5,956 bases of DNA from Burkholderiales bacterium (GTDB lineage Bacteria > Actinomycetota > Thermoleophilia > Gaiellales > Gaiellaceae). A program made the translations under genes and the position numbers. This document shows, piece after piece, positions 4,892 to 5,956 of this stretch (the first letter of the stretch is position 1; each line of letters opens with the position of its first letter). A model generated the notes under the pieces. It was given only the letters and a program-made list of their open reading frames with translations. It was not told the origin of the DNA and ran no database searches. The stretch spans positions 1 to 5,956 of the forward strand of contig JAICUZ010000170.1 of NCBI GenBank assembly GCA_025935595.1, given 5' to 3'.

Positions 4892-4963
4892 GGCCCCGTA
4901 GCTCAGAGGACAGAGCGGGAGCCTTCGAAGCTCCGTGCGTAGGTTCGATTCCTACCGGGGCCA
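4892..4963 (+). tRNA. tRNA-Arg (anticodon TCG)
   Basis: The acceptor GGCCCCG (4892-4898) pairs with CGGGGCC (4956-4962), with discriminator A4963. The anticodon stem is GGAGC/GCTCC around loop CTTCGAA, with anticodon TCG at 4925-4927, reading CGA and possibly CGG. The T arm is GTAGG/CCTAC around TTCGATT. The D loop has GG followed by A (arginine A20), and C35 and A73 also fit arginine identity. CCA is not encoded. Confidence 0.95.
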
Positions 4964-4999
4964 CTGGACGAACGCACATTGCGGTGGCACGTTGAGTGG

Positions 5000-5185
5000 G
5001 TGTCGAGCGAACGGCGACTCAACGAGCTTGCCCGCACCTGCGCCTGGTGCGGTCGCGTCCACACGGGGGTCGGTGGCTGGCAGCGGGAGCAGCGGAGTAT
5101 CCCACCACAGGCGACTCACTCGATCTGCCCGACCTGCGCCGTCGACTACCGGGCGCTCACCGAACGGCCGACCGAACCCGCGTAG
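5000..5185 (+). CDS. Small zinc-ribbon protein (61 aa)
   Basis: The product has two CxxC pairs, CAWC (14-17) and CPTC (43-46), spaced as in a zinc ribbon, with Trp27 and His40 between. The pattern CAWCG...W...(T/S)HSICPTC resembles the cysteine-rich tail found after sensory domains in some bacterial response regulators and diguanylate cyclases (pattern ICA-x-C-K-K...W...FSHGICPEC). Here it stands alone without a receiver, PAS or GGDEF domain. Zinc binding and any role in RNA, DNA or protein contact are inference. GTG 5000 has a weak GAG just upstream; TTG 4979 is in frame and would add seven residues. The gene starts 36 bases after tRNA-Arg(TCG) and may be read through from it. The conserved cysteine spacing makes a chance ORF unlikely. 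Confidence 0.7.
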   Translation: MSSERRLNELARTCAWCGRVHTGVGGWQREQRSIPPQATHSICPTCAVDYRALTERPTEPA

Positions 5186-5192
5186 CCGGGGG

Positions 5193-5202
5193 CTGCCGGC
5201 AG
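5193..5202. repeat. Perfect 10-bp palindrome
   Basis: CTGCCGGCAG is its own reverse complement. It lies 7 bases after the zinc-ribbon stop and 45 bases before the start of the small secreted protein, within the only upstream region that gene has. It could be an operator half-site pair or chance in GC-rich DNA. Confidence 0.3.
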
Positions 5203-5247
5203 TAACTCGGTTCGCCCGGCGGCCGTTGTACCACTCGGGGTCTGTCG

Positions 5248-5457
5248 GTGCGGCGTACGAATCATCTTCGAAGGGCACTCCTGGTCGGGCTCGCGATCGC
5301 GGTGTCCGTGCTCGTCGTCGGTCTCGCGGCCGCGGCGCCGGCTAACCCGCACCGGCACTGCAGCCACGGCCTGTCGTCGATCGGGCCGGTGATCATCAAG
5401 GACGGCAAGGTGGTCGGGGGAGACACCGTTCCCCACACCGAGGCGTGCCTGCCCTGA
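5248..5457 (+). CDS. Small secreted protein of unknown function (69 aa)
   Basis: I do not recognise the family. The N-terminus is a textbook Sec signal: basic n-region with four Arg (2, 3, 8, 9), hydrophobic core 10-27, and GLAAAAPA giving cleavage near 30-32. The mature part is about 38 residues, His-rich at its start (HRHCSH, 35-40), with GPVIIKDGKVVGGD (46-59) likely a beta hairpin. It has just two cysteines, Cys38 and Cys67, one near each end, which could form a single disulfide outside the cell. The start GTG 5248 has GGGG 7 bases upstream. The signal peptide with matching codon bias supports a real gene. The stop lies 10 bases from that of the convergent HD-GYP gene. Confidence 0.65.
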   Translation: MRRTNHLRRALLVGLAIAVSVLVVGLAAAAPANPHRHCSHGLSSIGPVIIKDGKVVGGDTVPHTEACLP

Positions 5458-5467
5458 GATTCGAAGG

Positions 5468-5956
5468 CTAGGCCGCGATCGGCGGGTTGTTCTCGTGGCT
5501 CGCCTTGATCTCCGGCTCCGACGCCACGAGTGCATCGACCACATCCGGGTCGAACTGCGTCTCGCGCAGCCGGATGACCTCGTCGACCGCGTCGGCCCAG
5601 CGCATCGGCTCACGGTAGGGGCGCTTGTCGGTCATCGCGTCGAGCGCGTCCGCGACGTGGAAGATGCGCGCGGCCGGCGGGATGCGGTCGCCCTTGAGAC
5701 CGTCGGGATAGCCGAGCCCGTCCCAGCGCTCGTGGTGTGAGCGGATGACCTCGAGCCCGCGTCCCTGGACGAAGGGGATGTCGCCGACGAGGCGGTAACC
5801 GATCAGCGGGTGCTTCTCGATGACTCGCCGCTCCACGCTGTCCAGCGGTCCCGGCTTCAGGAGGATGCTGTCTGGGATCCCGATCTTCCCGATGTCGTGG
5901 AGCAGGAAGCCCCACTCGATCGTCGGGTCGTCGACGAGCGACGGATCGAGCTCGAG
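5468..5956 (-). CDS. HD-GYP domain protein, likely c-di-GMP phosphodiesterase, C-terminal part (runs off the right edge)
   Basis: The frame is open to the window edge and gives 162 residues to the TAG at 5468-5470. In order, the fragment shows LLHDIGKIGIP (19-29, HD metal ligands), EKHPLIGYRL (46-55), SHHERWDGLGYPDG (73-86, the GYP signature) and ARIFHVADALDAMTDKRPYR (95-114). These are the core motifs of HD-GYP domains, which hydrolyse cyclic di-GMP to GMP with a bi- or trinuclear metal centre. All metal-binding residues visible in this part look intact, so activity is likely. The end of the protein is a short helix and a polar tail (ENNPPIAA). The N-terminal part, where a receiver, GAF or PAS sensor is usual, lies outside, so the input signal is unknown. 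GTG 5836 is an internal codon and not the start. Confidence 0.93.
   Translation of the reverse strand, partial: LELDPSLVDDPTIEWGFLLHDIGKIGIPDSILLKPGPLDSVERRVIEKHPLIGYRLVGDIPFVQGRGLEVIRSHHERWDGLGYPDGLKGDRIPPAARIFHVADALDAMTDKRPYREPMRWADAVDEVIRLRETQFDPDVVDALVASEPEIKASHENNPPIAA

Noticed and set aside
5146..5613. Minus-strand frame of 155 codons covering the small secreted gene and the end of the HD-GYP gene
   Set aside because: Arg/Ser-rich shadow; the signal peptide on plus and the HD-GYP motifs in the other minus frame are better supported.
1..5956. CRISPR arrays, insertion sequences, integrase, toxin-antitoxin or defence genes
   Set aside because: No regularly spaced direct repeats, no terminal inverted repeats with a transposase and no matching protein motifs were seen despite several tRNA genes that could serve as integration sites.

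Overview
The window is GC-rich chromosomal DNA, most likely from an actinomycete-type bacterium. The evidence is strong GC3 bias, GTG and TTG starts, a DivIVA-like coiled-coil protein, a caa3-type CtaG homologue, and four tRNA genes that do not encode their 3' CCA. A deep actinobacterial lineage such as Thermoleophilia would fit, but that placement is inference. I see no phage, transposon, CRISPR array or defence system. This reads as an ordinary housekeeping region whose interest lies in its tRNA genes and in how transcripts begin.

Layout. Positions 1-272 (minus) hold the 5' part of a CtaG-type cytochrome oxidase assembly membrane protein. Positions 273-410 are non-coding and contain a decayed copy of the promoter and 5' half of the next gene, tRNA-Gly(TCC) at 411-481 (plus). 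Converging on it are a DivIVA-like gene (505-1164, minus) and, upstream of that, a small conserved-looking gene of unknown function (1223-1519, minus). Across a 33 bp divergent gap starts an AI-2E-family transporter (plus, to 2635). It is followed by a secreted CAP-domain protein (to 3226), tRNA-Arg(TCT) (3247-3318), and a Tat-exported flavoprotein oxidase whose start codon lies one base after the tRNA (3320-4744). Then come tRNA-His(GTG) (4781-4854), tRNA-Arg(TCG) (4892-4963), a tiny zinc-ribbon protein (5000-5185) and a tiny secreted protein (5248-5457). The window ends in the C-terminal part of an HD-GYP phosphodiesterase on the minus strand (5468-5956).

How it works together. The protein genes do not form one pathway; they share a cell-envelope and signalling flavour (membrane transporter, exported CAP protein, exported oxidase, polar scaffold, c-di-GMP turnover). 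The coherent signal is transcriptional. All four tRNAs, plus the decayed copy, are preceded by a GCTAC(C/G)NT element 8-11 bases from the tRNA 5' end, so their precursor leaders should be very short. Several minus-strand protein genes have a -10-like hexamer only 6-8 bases before the start codon, which suggests leaderless mRNAs. The oxidase mRNA may become leaderless through tRNA processing.
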